Assembly (NCBI GenBank): GCA_051985675.1
Contig: JBPYFJ010000099.1
Location: 62,001-126,000 of the forward strand
Reading direction: 5' to 3'
DNA: 64,000 nucleotides
Origin: JAFAXD01 sp051985675
Lineage (GTDB): Bacteria; Pseudomonadota; Alphaproteobacteria; Rhizobiales; Xanthobacteraceae
Under the pieces are notes generated by a model, which was given only the letters and a program-made list of their open reading frames with translations, had not been told where the DNA came from and did not search any database. Each line of letters begins with the position of its first letter. The stretch's first letter is position 1. The translations under genes were made by a program, and so were the position numbers. This document shows positions 9,402 to 17,954 of this stretch, piece after piece.

Positions 9402-11815
9402 GCGGTTCCAGTTCCGATCCTATCCTTGCCGGATGCCCGCGCCGCCGCAACCGCGTCGCTGAGCTCCGAGATGCGGATCGGCAGTTTGGTAAACGCCAGG
9501 CCAAGCGGGGCGACCGCGTCGTTGACCGCACTCGCGACCGCTGCCGGCGCGCCGAGGTAGCCCGATTCGCCCGACCCTTTCTGCCCGAGCACGGTGAATG
9601 GCGAGGGCGTGCAATGATGCACGATCTCGACGTCCGGCACTTCGTGGGCGGACGGAAGCACGTAGTCCATGAAGCTTTGACTGATCATCTGACCCTGATC
9701 GTCATATATGAATTCCTCCAGCAGCGCGGCCCCGATGCCGTGCGCGATGCCGCCCAAGGTCATTCCCTTGACGATCGCCGGATTGATCACAGTGCCGCAG
9801 TCGTGCCCGATCACGTAGCGGCGGAACTGCGGCTTGCCGAGCTCGGGATCGATTGCAACCAGCACGAGATGAAATTCGAACGAGTGGCACGGATACATCT
9901 GTACCCGGCCGTCCTGGGTCGGCAGCGCGGCGCCGGTCGGCACCTGCATCACGTGGGTCACCTCGAGCCCGGGCTCGAAACCCGGTGGCAACAGGTGAAA
10001 ATTGCGATGTGCGATGGTGACGAGTTCGCCCCAGTCGAGCCGGCGCGTACCGTTGCGTTCCGCCACCGCGCCGGCCGCGTAGTCAATCGCCTGATCGGAA
10101 CATCCAAACTGGTGTGCCGCGATCGCCATAAGCTTGCGCTTGAGCTTCTCGGCCGCGTGAAACGCCGCCCCGCCGAGCATGATCGCCATGCGGCTTCCTA
10201 CCGGCGAGTTGCCAGGCAGGCTTGCGAGCGAATCCGGGCGCACGATGCGGATGCGATCCGGATCGATCTGCAGCACCTCGCCGATCACGGTTGCCGCCAG
10301 GGTCTCGTGCCCTTGCCCCGACGACGTGGTGTGGATCGTCGCGGCGACATGACCGAGCGCATCGACGTTGATGCGGCACGATTCCATCCAGGTCGTAGTA
10401 GTGTTCTGCGGGTTGAGCAGCGGCTCGAATGCCGAATTGCCGCCGCTCGGCTCCAGGCACGCGGCGATGCCGATGCCGGCGAGCCAGCCTTCCTGGCGCA
10501 ACCGGTCGCGCTCATGCGCGAGCTTCGGCCATTCCACGTGCGCCAAGACCTTGTCGAGGACGGTGTGGTAATCGCCCGAGTCGTAGCGGGTCCCGCTCGG
10601 GATCAAATACGGAAACTCGTCCTTGCGAATGAAGTTGCGTCGGCGCACCTCGATGCGATCGACGCCGACCGCCGCCGCAACCCGTTCGATCGCGGTCTCA
10701 ATCGCATAGTTGGTCGGCGACTGGCCAAAACCGCGCACCGCCTCCTGGGCGGCCTTGTTGGTCGTCACCGAGATCGCACGGTATTCGACGCTCTTGATCC
10801 GGTAAGGCCCGACGATCGCGCCGATCGGCTTACCGAGCTGGAACGGCGCGCGTCCCGCGTAAGCACCGGCATTGTCGAGCGCCTGCATCCTCATCGCGTT
10901 GATGATACCGTCGTCCTCGAATGCGACCGCCACGTCGAAAGTACGATCCGGACCGTGAGCGTCGCCGGCGCGCATATTTTCCAGCCGATCCTCGAGCAGG
11001 CGCACCGGGCGGGCGAGCCGGCGCGCCAGGTAACCCGCAAGCACGGTGTGCTTGATGCCGCGTTTGACCCCGTAGCTGCCGCCGACATCGACGTCGTAGT
11101 GAACGCGCACCGCATTTGCGGGCACACGCAACGCACGCGCGATCTGGTCAGCGTATTTCGGCATTTGAATCGACGCCCAGACGTCGAGCAGCTCGTTCCA
11201 TGGGTCCCATGCCGCGACCACGCCAAAGGTCTCGACCGGAACCGTGGAGTTGCGCCCCCAGGTCACCCGGAACGACAACTGCCGCGGGCTCTGCGCGAAG
11301 TGCCGTTCGACCTCACCCCACACGAACGTGCGATCGAGCAAGATGTTCGATCCGTGGTCCGGATGTACCGCGGGGCTCTCGGGGCGCAGGGCCTGCTCGG
11401 GGTCAAGGACGAAAGGAAGCGGCTCGTAATCGACGGCAACGCGTTCGGCCGCGTCTTCGGCGAGCGCACGGCTTTCGGCGGCGACCGCCGCCACCCATTC
11501 GCCGTTGTAACGCACTTGGCCGACCGCCAGGGGAAACCGGCGCACGCGCGGCGTATCGAGCCCGTTCATCAATGGATCGGCGGCGGCGGCGAGTTCCGCG
11601 CCGGTGGCGACCGCGTGCACGCCCGGCATCGCCAGCGCCGAGGATGCATCGATGGACAGGATGCGCGCAGCGGCATGTTGCGAGGGCACCAGCGCGACGT
11701 GCAGCATGCCCGGAAGGTTGACGTCGGCGACAAAGTTTCCGCGCCCGGCCACGAAGCGCCGATCCTCGCGCACGCGCCGCGGCGTTGCGACAAAACGGAA
11801 CGGCTGTGCGCTCAT
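9398..11815 (-). CDS. Molybdenum hydroxylase large subunit (xanthine dehydrogenase family, CoxL-like)
   Basis: 805 residues from the ATG at 11815 (MSAQPFRFVATPRR), which overlaps the 2Fe-2S subunit stop by 4 bp. Upstream in-frame residues are the 2Fe-2S gene read out of frame. Molybdopterin motifs are GGSYGVKRG, VRGFGQSP, SSGQGHET and GSGESGYLGAP, the last giving the catalytic Glu near residue 750. The AYxCSFR loop of carbon monoxide dehydrogenase is absent, so CO oxidation is unlikely. The family hydroxylates N-heteroaromatics, aldehydes or aromatic acids with water as oxygen donor. With the two downstream-overlapping subunits it forms a complete LMS enzyme. Confidence 0.93.
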   Translation of the reverse strand: MSAQPFRFVATPRRVREDRRFVAGRGNFVADVNLPGMLHVALVPSQHAAARILSIDASSALAMPGVHAVATGAELAAAADPLMNGLDTPRVRRFPLAVGQVRYNGEWVAAVAAESRALAEDAAERVAVDYEPLPFVLDPEQALRPESPAVHPDHGSNILLDRTFVWGEVERHFAQSPRQLSFRVTWGRNSTVPVETFGVVAAWDPWNELLDVWASIQMPKYADQIARALRVPANAVRVHYDVDVGGSYGVKRGIKHTVLAGYLARRLARPVRLLEDRLENMRAGDAHGPDRTFDVAVAFEDDGIINAMRMQALDNAGAYAGRAPFQLGKPIGAIVGPYRIKSVEYRAISVTTNKAAQEAVRGFGQSPTNYAIETAIERVAAAVGVDRIEVRRRNFIRKDEFPYLIPSGTRYDSGDYHTVLDKVLAHVEWPKLAHERDRLRQEGWLAGIGIAACLEPSGGNSAFEPLLNPQNTTTTWMESCRINVDALGHVAATIHTTSSGQGHETLAATVIGEVLQIDPDRIRIVRPDSLASLPGNSPVGSRMAIMLGGAAFHAAEKLKRKLMAIAAHQFGCSDQAIDYAAGAVAERNGTRRLDWGELVTIAHRNFHLLPPGFEPGLEVTHVMQVPTGAALPTQDGRVQMYPCHSFEFHLVLVAIDPELGKPQFRRYVIGHDCGTVINPAIVKGMTLGGIAHGIGAALLEEFIYDDQGQMISQSFMDYVLPSAHEVPDVEIVHHCTPSPFTVLGQKGSGESGYLGAPAAVASAVNDAVAPLGLAFTKLPIRISELSDAVAAARASGKDRIGTGTA

Positions 11816-12318
11816 GCGCCCTCTCCCGGCGGCAGCGCGCGCGGCATATTCGATCCGGCCAGCCGCTTTGCGGCGAGCGCCACGGCTTCGACGATCTGGC
11901 CGTAGCCAGTACAGCGGCAGATGTTGGCCGATATGGCATTGACGATATCGGCGCGGGTCGGGTCCGGGATTCGCCGCAGGAGAGCCTCCGCAGTCAGGAT
12001 CATTCCGGGCGTGCAGTAGCCGCATTGCAGGCCATGGGTCTCACAGAATGCATCCTGCACGATGCTGAGCTCGCCCGGCGCCGGCGCCACCGCCTCGATG
12101 GTGGTGATCGCGTAGCCGTCGGCCTGCACGGCGAACATCAGGCACGAGCGCACCGGCTCGCCATCGAGCAGCACCGTACAGGCTCCGCAAATACCGTGCT
12201 CACAGCCGGCGTGCGTGCCGGTCAGTCCGAGATGATCGCGTAAGCAATCGAGCAGGGTTGTACGCGGCTCGAGCTCGACGCTCACCGCCCTGCCGTTGAC
12301 GTTGAGGTCGGCCTTCAT
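11812..12318 (-). CDS. Molybdenum hydroxylase small subunit, two [2Fe-2S] clusters
   Basis: 168 residues. Cys39, Cys44, Cys47 and Cys59 (GCEHGICGACTV plus RSCL) bind the plant-ferredoxin-type cluster; Cys99, Cys102, Cys134 and Cys136 (CGYCTPGM and ICRCTGY) bind the second cluster near the molybdenum cofactor. The protein passes electrons from the molybdenum subunit to the FAD subunit in the cytoplasm. It overlaps both neighbours by 4 bp, so the three subunits should be made in stoichiometric amounts. Confidence 0.96.
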   Translation of the reverse strand: MKADLNVNGRAVSVELEPRTTLLDCLRDHLGLTGTHAGCEHGICGACTVLLDGEPVRSCLMFAVQADGYAITTIEAVAPAPGELSIVQDAFCETHGLQCGYCTPGMILTAEALLRRIPDPTRADIVNAISANICRCTGYGQIVEAVALAAKRLAGSNMPRALPPGEGA

Positions 12319-13199
12319 GCGCGACCCTGCCGAACTTGTCGTGCCGCATCCCTGGCTTGCGCAATTGCACGCAGCGCCAACGCGTTAGCGGCTCGCCGGC
12401 GATAATCGGGCGAAGCATGGGTGTCGACCATGATTTCGACCGTGTCGATCGCAGCTGCAAGCGCTGCTCGAATATCGTCGTCGGTCAGTGTCGATCCGAT
12501 CAGGTCTTCGACAGCGGCGTCGAGCCGAGTCGGGACGGGCGTCGCTCCCCCGATGCCGACGGCACATGCAAGGCAGCGCCCGTCGGCATCGAGCGACACC
12601 TGCGCGGCTGCGGCTGCCAGCGCGAAATCGCTTTGGCGCGTGCTGATTTCGTGGAACGCGACGCCGATGCGCTCGCCGGCCCAGACCGGAAATCGAAGTG
12701 CAGTGAGGATGGCGCCTGTCGGAATCGCGGTCATCATCGGACCAAGAAAAAAATCATGCGCCGCGATCGCGCGCGTGCCGGCGGCGTCGCGTAGCAAAAT
12801 TGTGCCAGCCAGCGTCACCAGCACCAGCGGGATTTCCGCAGCCGGATCGGCGTTCGCGACCGACCCTCCGACCGTACCGCGATTGCGGATCGGCGCGTGT
12901 CCAACGAACGGAAGCGCCTTGGCCAAGAGCGGCACGCGGCGTGCGACAATGTCACTGTACTCGGCCTCGGTCTGCCGCGTGGTCGCACCGATCACGACCG
13001 CGCGATCCTCTTCGCGAATGCCGGCGAGGCCGGCAATCCGCACAATGTCGACCAGGCACGCCGGGCGCGCGAGCCGCATCGCGAGCATGGGAATCAGCGT
13101 CTGGCCGCCCGCGATGATCACGCTGTCCTCGCGGGCGAGCGCCGCACAGGCCTCGGCGATCGACTGCGGACGGACGTAATCGAACGGCACCGGCTTCAT
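12315..13199 (-). CDS. Molybdenum hydroxylase medium subunit, FAD-binding (CoxM-like)
   Basis: 294 residues. The N-terminal part carries the FAD loop AGGQTLIPMLAMR (about 31-43) and the second signature VGGSVANADPAAEIP (about 110-124), both typical of the CO dehydrogenase flavoprotein family. The C-terminal domain (about 180-290) matches CO_deh_flav_C. It transfers electrons from the iron-sulphur subunit to NAD or a quinone. It overlaps the 2Fe-2S gene downstream and the amidohydrolase gene upstream, each by 4 bp. Confidence 0.93.
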   Translation of the reverse strand: MKPVPFDYVRPQSIAEACAALAREDSVIIAGGQTLIPMLAMRLARPACLVDIVRIAGLAGIREEDRAVVIGATTRQTEAEYSDIVARRVPLLAKALPFVGHAPIRNRGTVGGSVANADPAAEIPLVLVTLAGTILLRDAAGTRAIAAHDFFLGPMMTAIPTGAILTALRFPVWAGERIGVAFHEISTRQSDFALAAAAAQVSLDADGRCLACAVGIGGATPVPTRLDAAVEDLIGSTLTDDDIRAALAAAIDTVEIMVDTHASPDYRRRAANALALRAIAQARDAARQVRQGRA

Positions 13200-14080
13200 G
13201 CATGCCGCCTTGGCGCTTCGCCAGCCGCGCCCGCAACCGCCGTCAACATCGGATAAAGCCGTTGCGCGGTGCCCCCAAAGATCCAGCTCTGATCCTCATC
13301 ACCGGCGAAGGAAAATGCATCCCGCGCCTTCGCCAGAATCTCCTTCAGGGTTCCGGCAGTCGCCGGAAAGTTCGAGCCGAACGCGAGCCTCGCCGCGCCA
13401 AACGCTCCCAGTAGCGTGCCGAGAAAGCTCCGCGGCGTTGCCTTGCCCCAGGTCTGGGGCGCGAAGTTCAACGGGGTAACCTTAAGAAAAACATTCGGAT
13501 TGTCGGCAAAACCGAATAGGTCGGCGTCGGCGGCAAACGGGGGTCCATCGATCAGGTGGGGGCGGGCGCAGTGATCGAGAATGATTCTGACATTGGGAAA
13601 CCGGTCCATCAGCGCCCGCAGCGCCGCGAAACCATCCGATGTCATCTGCATACAGACCGGAATGCCGGCCTCGCCCGCGAAGCTCCAGGCCGGAAAGGTG
13701 CGCGGATCGTCGAACCAGGTCGCCTGTCCGGGCATGGTGCTGCCGGTTGTAAAGAGACGCATTCCGCCGAAGCCGCGACCGAGCCAATGGCGCATCTTGT
13801 CGACGGCGTCGGCGGCCAGCACGTCGACGGAAAATACGCCGGTGAACCGTGCGGGGTGAGCCGCGATTGCCTCCGCCACATAGCCGTTATCGTGACCATA
13901 GGCGGTCGAAGCCTGCACGATTGCGGCCTTGTCGATGCCGGCCCGGTCCATTTCGCTGATCAGTTTTCCGAATGAAGCCGGCCGCTCTCGCGACCACGCG
14001 GATTGCACGCCGCCCAGCGGCGCTAACGGATGACGCCCCGGATCGGTGGAGATGACGTGCGGATGGATGTCAGCGATCAT
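13196..14080 (-). CDS. Amidohydrolase-2 family protein, LigI-like
   Basis: 294 residues of a TIM-barrel hydrolase opening MIADIHPHVISTDPG, with the HxH pair at His6 and His8. RIILDHCARPHL (about 150-161) and AFGSNFPAT (about 233-241) resemble 2-pyrone-4,6-dicarboxylate lactonase and related lactonases or amidases. The GSN in place of the more common GSD in the last metal motif may alter metal binding. It overlaps both neighbours by 4 bp. In this operon it could hydrolyse a lactone or amide product formed after ring cleavage, but no substrate can be assigned. Confidence 0.82.
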   Translation of the reverse strand: MIADIHPHVISTDPGRHPLAPLGGVQSAWSRERPASFGKLISEMDRAGIDKAAIVQASTAYGHDNGYVAEAIAAHPARFTGVFSVDVLAADAVDKMRHWLGRGFGGMRLFTTGSTMPGQATWFDDPRTFPAWSFAGEAGIPVCMQMTSDGFAALRALMDRFPNVRIILDHCARPHLIDGPPFAADADLFGFADNPNVFLKVTPLNFAPQTWGKATPRSFLGTLLGAFGAARLAFGSNFPATAGTLKEILAKARDAFSFAGDEDQSWIFGGTAQRLYPMLTAVAGAAGEAPRRHA

Positions 14081-15090
14081 TGCCGTGCAAGGCCGCTCTT
14101 TTCAATCACGGCCGTCCACTTGGCAATGTCGGCTTTGGTGCGCTCATGCATCTCTTCCGGCGTCGACCCGCGCGCAACGACACCGACCTGGCGGGTCCTG
14201 GCCTGCACGTCCGGCTGCCGCAGCGCTTCATTGATCTCCCGGTTGAGCAGTTGAATGATCTCGGGGGGCGTGCCGGTCGGCGCGGAAAGTCCATTCCAAC
14301 TCGTCACCTCGTAGTCCGCGAGCCCGCTTTCCATGACGGTCGGGACGTCAGGCAGCAGCGGAGCGCGGGCCGCACCGGCCGTCGCAATGACCGCGAGCTT
14401 GCGGTCAACGATTGGCCCCTGCAGGGCCGCGTAGTAGTCGAACAGGACGTCGACGTCGCCGCGCAGCACGCCCGACAGAAGTTCCGGCGTGGTGCGATAG
14501 ATGACGACGCTTCCCGTAAGGCCGGTCACCATCTTGAACAACTGAACGGCGAGGTTCTGGGTGCTGCCGGGCGCGACCGTTCCAAAGTTGAAGTGCGCAG
14601 GATCGGCGCGCGCCGCGGAAACGACGTCCGTTACGGTTTTCAAGCGGGAACCTGCCCTGGTGGCGATCAGAATATCGAAGAACGTGGTGGTCGAGATCGG
14701 CGCGAAGTCGCGCAACGTGTCGTAGGGCAGCGCCTTGAACAGCGACGCACTGATCGCGTGATTGTTCCCGGTCATCGACAGCGTATAGCCGTCGGGGGGA
14801 GCCGAAAGCCCCGCCTGGGCCGCGATGATTGCACCAGCGCCGGGACGGTTCTCGACGATGAACTGCTGGCCGAGGCGCTCACTAAGCTTGTGCGCCACGA
14901 TCCGCATGGTGACGTCGGCAACCCCGCCCGGTCCATACGGAACGATGATGCGCACCGGCCGGTCCGGATAGCCCGATTGTGCCCAGGCCGGGTCGCGTGT
15001 GAGCACCCCGTCCATGCCGATAGCCGGCGCGGCCAGCGCGAGAGCCGCCAACCACGCCCTGGCCTTGGGGAAATTCACCAGCTTAAGCAC
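14077..15090 (-). CDS. Tripartite tricarboxylate transporter receptor (Bug/TctC family)
   Basis: 337 residues from a GTG at 15090, giving a clean signal peptide (VLKLVNFPKARAWLAALALA, cleaved near PAWAQ). An earlier in-frame GTG at 15180 adds 30 residues and would spoil the signal. The mature start SGYPDRPVRIIVPYGPGG is the Bug-family signature. These proteins bind carboxylates or aromatic acids in the periplasm and normally feed TctA/TctB permeases, which are absent here. It is the first gene of the 15.1-3.07 kb block and overlaps the amidohydrolase gene by 4 bp. Confidence 0.9.
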   Translation of the reverse strand: MLKLVNFPKARAWLAALALAAPAIGMDGVLTRDPAWAQSGYPDRPVRIIVPYGPGGVADVTMRIVAHKLSERLGQQFIVENRPGAGAIIAAQAGLSAPPDGYTLSMTGNNHAISASLFKALPYDTLRDFAPISTTTFFDILIATRAGSRLKTVTDVVSAARADPAHFNFGTVAPGSTQNLAVQLFKMVTGLTGSVVIYRTTPELLSGVLRGDVDVLFDYYAALQGPIVDRKLAVIATAGAARAPLLPDVPTVMESGLADYEVTSWNGLSAPTGTPPEIIQLLNREINEALRQPDVQARTRQVGVVARGSTPEEMHERTKADIAKWTAVIEKSGLARQ

Positions 15091-15225
15091 GCGCGTTCCG
15101 CTCCATTCCGGGGCGGATGGTAGCGCATTTCGGGGTGGCGAAGTCTCGCTAGTTGGGCCTCCCGTCTCGCTTCGCGTCACAACGAACGCGGCGCCGCGCG
15201 CAGCGCCGCGTTGAGCTGCGTGCGC

Positions 15226-15420
15226 TTACCAGCGCCGCCACCAGTAGTGATAGTGCCAGCGATGCCAGCGACGATAGCGCCACCAAACGGGCTGGGCGAG
15301 CTGTCCGGCCGACGCCGCTTGATCGATCGCAACGCCATTGGCCGGCATCGCGGACGCGCCGGACGCTGCAAGCCAGCCGAAGGCGAGAGCGGACAGGGCC
15401 GCGAGAATGACGGGTCTCAT
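15226..15420 (-). CDS. Small secreted protein with an aromatic/basic tail
   Basis: 64 residues from the ATG at 15420, which has a strong GGAGGAG site 6 bp upstream. Residues 1-23 are a signal peptide (ALSALAFGWLAASGASA). The mature protein is about 40 residues and ends in WWRYRRWHRWHYHYWWRRW, a run made almost only of Trp, Arg, His and Tyr. No known family was recognised. Such tails occur in small exported proteins of this bacterial order. It is followed 45 to 135 bp later by the Bug-family gene on the same strand. Confidence 0.65.
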   Translation of the reverse strand: MRPVILAALSALAFGWLAASGASAMPANGVAIDQAASAGQLAQPVWWRYRRWHRWHYHYWWRRW

Positions 15421-15673
15421 GTTTTGCTCCTCCAAGTCGCCCGATTCGATGCTAACTGCGCGTGATGAACCGTGCATGAACTGCCGGCGCGAGCCTCATT
15501 CACCGTGCAAGATCGGCACGCGTGTCCTGCTGCATCGCATCACCTAGCGTGGAAAATGCACGCGTGACGCGGCCCGGCTGATTGCCAACGCGACGTCCGC
15601 CCGGTAGCGTGCAAGGTGCGACGAAAGCCGCAAGCCTGATGAACCGATCGACCGCCGAACGAGAGGTCCGATC

Positions 15674-15934
15674 ATGCGAATGTGGTACGCGCTCAGTCTT
15701 GTCATCGCGACCGCGCTAGCGCTCGCGACCGGCGTTCGCCCCGCCATCGCCGTCGTGCTCTATCCCTGGTGCGTGCAATACGGCGGCATCGCGTCGAGCA
15801 CCGTGAACTGCGGGTTCACAAGCTTCGCTCAATGCCGGGCTACGGCGTCGGGCAGTGGCGCCTGGTGCATCCCGAATCCGCAATATACGCCGTATCCGCC
15901 GTCGCCCCGGTACGCACCGCCGGTGCGGCGATAA
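15674..15934 (+). CDS. DUF3551 family small secreted protein
   Basis: 86 residues with a signal peptide (residues 1-26, ending PAIA), followed by the DUF3551 pattern: YPWCVQYGG, then CGFTSFAQCRATASG and WCIPNPQY. Four Cys residues in the mature part could form two disulphides. The tail is rich in Pro and Tyr. The family is abundant in Bradyrhizobium and relatives and has no known function. Its TAA stop touches the ATG of a longer reading of the next gene. Confidence 0.85.
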   Translation: MRMWYALSLVIATALALATGVRPAIAVVLYPWCVQYGGIASSTVNCGFTSFAQCRATASGSGAWCIPNPQYTPYPPSPRYAPPVRR

Positions 15935-16008
15935 TGCCAGTTGTGGCGCGGAACCGCCCGCGCCACAAGCGAGTTAAGGTCCAAGCATCTCAACACCGGA
16001 GGGGTGGC

Positions 16009-16611
16009 TTGCGTGGGTCTCCAACAGCCGTTCGCATAGCGGTCGTTATCTCGCTCTGGGATCTGACCGCCGGCTTGGCGCGCGCCGACGAGCCCGGACG
16101 GCAGTTATCGCAGGCGAGCGATCAACCCGCCGCTACGGAGACGCCCGCGCCTGCACCAGCGGCCCCCGCGCCGCCTCCTGCTGCCGCACCGGCACCGCCC
16201 CCTGCCGCGACACCCGCTCCAGAGGCACCGGCCGCAGCGGCCGCCGGCACGCCCGCCACGGTGCTGGACGATCAGCAAGTCGTCGGCGTTCTGGGACGCA
16301 GCGTGCGCGGCCGCGAAGGCGAAGACATGGGGCGGATCGTGGACGTCATCGTCAACCGAGCCGGCCAGGTGCGCGCCGCCATCATCGACTTCGGCGGATT
16401 TCTCGGGGTCGGCAGCCGCAAAGTCGCCGTCGATTGGAGGGCGTTGCGCTTCGAACCAACAGGAAAGCCGGACCGCATTACGCTGGATTTGACCCGCAAC
16501 AGCGTCCGTCTGGCGCCCGAATACAAGGAGGGCTCGCCGGTCGTGGTGCTTGGCACGCCCGAGGCGAGCCAGCCGACGAACGGTAGCGCGTCGAAGGATG
16601 CCCCCAAGTAG
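16009..16611 (+). CDS. PRC-barrel domain protein with secretion signal and Ala/Pro linker
   Basis: 200 residues if translation starts at the TTG at 16009, which has GGAGGGG five bases upstream; an in-frame ATG at 15934 touching the previous stop would add 25 basic residues. Residues 1-28 form a hydrophobic signal-like segment ending LARADE. Residues 35-80 are an Ala/Pro-rich linker. Residues 85-165 match a PRC barrel (VVGVLGRSVRGREGEDMGRI). PRC barrels occur in photosynthetic reaction centre H subunits, RimM and many exported Hyphomicrobiales proteins of unknown role. Confidence 0.75.
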   Translation: MRGSPTAVRIAVVISLWDLTAGLARADEPGRQLSQASDQPAATETPAPAPAAPAPPPAAAPAPPPAATPAPEAPAAAAAGTPATVLDDQQVVGVLGRSVRGREGEDMGRIVDVIVNRAGQVRAAIIDFGGFLGVGSRKVAVDWRALRFEPTGKPDRITLDLTRNSVRLAPEYKEGSPVVVLGTPEASQPTNGSASKDAPK

Positions 16612-16693
16612 AAACGAGCGCGCGTCCGCTCGTCGCCGACACGGGTTCGTCGATCTCCATGATCATGACGTGCCACGCGAGGTCGACGCTCGC

Positions 16694-17947
16694 ATGTCGC
16701 ACAAGGTGTCATTGCCAGCGGTCATCGAACGGCCGGCCGCCCCGTCGCGCGCCAGTCTGCGCGGCCTCGATTGGTTCGCGTTCTCGATCGCCAATGTGCA
16801 GACCGGGTTCGGCCCGTTTATCGCGATCTATCTCACAGCGCAGAAGTGGACCCAGGTCGACATCGGGCTGCTGCTGACCGTTGGCAGTCTGGTGTCGTTG
16901 GTCGGACAGATCCCGGGCGGCGCCCTCGTCGATGCGGCACGCTCCGAGCGGCGCGTTGCCATGGTCGCGGTCGCCGTCATCGCGTTCAGCGCGCTGGTCT
17001 TGGCGCTGTGGCCGATTCTCGCAAGCGTCCTCGTCGCGCAGATCCTGCACGCAGCGGCGAGTTGCGTGCTCGGCCCGGCGATCGGCGCCATCTCCCTCGG
17101 CCTTGTCGGCCATTACGCGATCGCGAACCGCCTCGGCCGCAACGCCTGCTTCGCGTCGATCGGAAACGGCCTGTCGGCAGCAGCGATGGGTGCGATCGGC
17201 TACTTCATTTCGAACCAGGCCGTGTTCTTCTTCACCGCGGCCTTGTGCGTGCCGACCCTGATCGCGCTGTCCTACATCAAGGACGACGAGGTCGATGCGA
17301 CCCGCGCGCACGGCGGCATTCCCGATAAGAGCCACGGCGAACTGGCATCCGAATGGGCCTTCGTTCGCAGCATCGTCGGCAATCGGGCGCTGATGATCTT
17401 CGCAGCGTCCGTCGTGCTGTTCCAACTCGCCAACACCGCGATGTTGCCGCTGATCGGCAGCACGGTGACGATGCGATCAAGCCAATGGGCTACCGTCCTG
17501 GTCGCCGCGTGCATCGTGGCCCCGCAGTTGCTGGTCGCGATCGCCTCGCCATGGGTCGGCGACAAGGCCCAACGCTGGGGACGTCGGCCGCTGCTGTTGC
17601 TCGGATTTGCGGCGCTGCCGATCCGCGGCATCCTGGTGGCCTCAACCGCCGATCCCTATTTGCTGGTCGCGGTGCAAGCGCTTGACGGCATTTCCGCCGC
17701 TGTGCTCGGCGTCCTCGTCCCCCTGGTGATTGCCGATACGACCAGAGGCACCGGACATTTCAACCTGGCGCAAGGCGTCGTCGGCGCCGCGGTCGGAATC
17801 GGCGCCTCCTTCAGCACAACGCTCGCTGGATATCTGACCGACCAGCTCGGCCCCTCGGTCGCGTTTCTGGGTTTGGCGAGCGTTGGGTCGCTCGGCCTCA
17901 TTCTCGTCTTCCTGCTCATGCCTGAAACGCGGCCCGAGAAGGAATAG
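16694..17947 (+). CDS. Major facilitator superfamily transporter
   Basis: 417 residues from the ATG at 16694 (MSHKVSLPAV); the frame is open further upstream but those residues lie in the PRC-barrel gene. About twelve hydrophobic membrane helices are visible. The loop after helix 2 reads GGALVDAARSERR, close to the MFS loop motif, and a related WVGDKAQRWGRRP follows helix 8. The protein is probably an inner-membrane exporter of small molecules. It converges on the glycosyltransferase gene with only 7 bp between their stop codons. Confidence 0.85.
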   Translation: MSHKVSLPAVIERPAAPSRASLRGLDWFAFSIANVQTGFGPFIAIYLTAQKWTQVDIGLLLTVGSLVSLVGQIPGGALVDAARSERRVAMVAVAVIAFSALVLALWPILASVLVAQILHAAASCVLGPAIGAISLGLVGHYAIANRLGRNACFASIGNGLSAAAMGAIGYFISNQAVFFFTAALCVPTLIALSYIKDDEVDATRAHGGIPDKSHGELASEWAFVRSIVGNRALMIFAASVVLFQLANTAMLPLIGSTVTMRSSQWATVLVAACIVAPQLLVAIASPWVGDKAQRWGRRPLLLLGFAALPIRGILVASTADPYLLVAVQALDGISAAVLGVLVPLVIADTTRGTGHFNLAQGVVGAAVGIGASFSTTLAGYLTDQLGPSVAFLGLASVGSLGLILVFLLMPETRPEKE

Positions 17948-17954
17948 AAGCGAC

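Noticed and set aside
9398..11815. Carbon monoxide dehydrogenase
   Set aside because: The three-subunit layout is CoxMSL-like, but the AYxCSFR active-site loop of true CO dehydrogenases is not present and the gene context is aromatic catabolism.
9614..11905. A 763-codon plus-strand frame opposite the molybdenum subunit
   Set aside because: It is the complement of a gene with all molybdopterin motifs; no homologous domain is visible in it.
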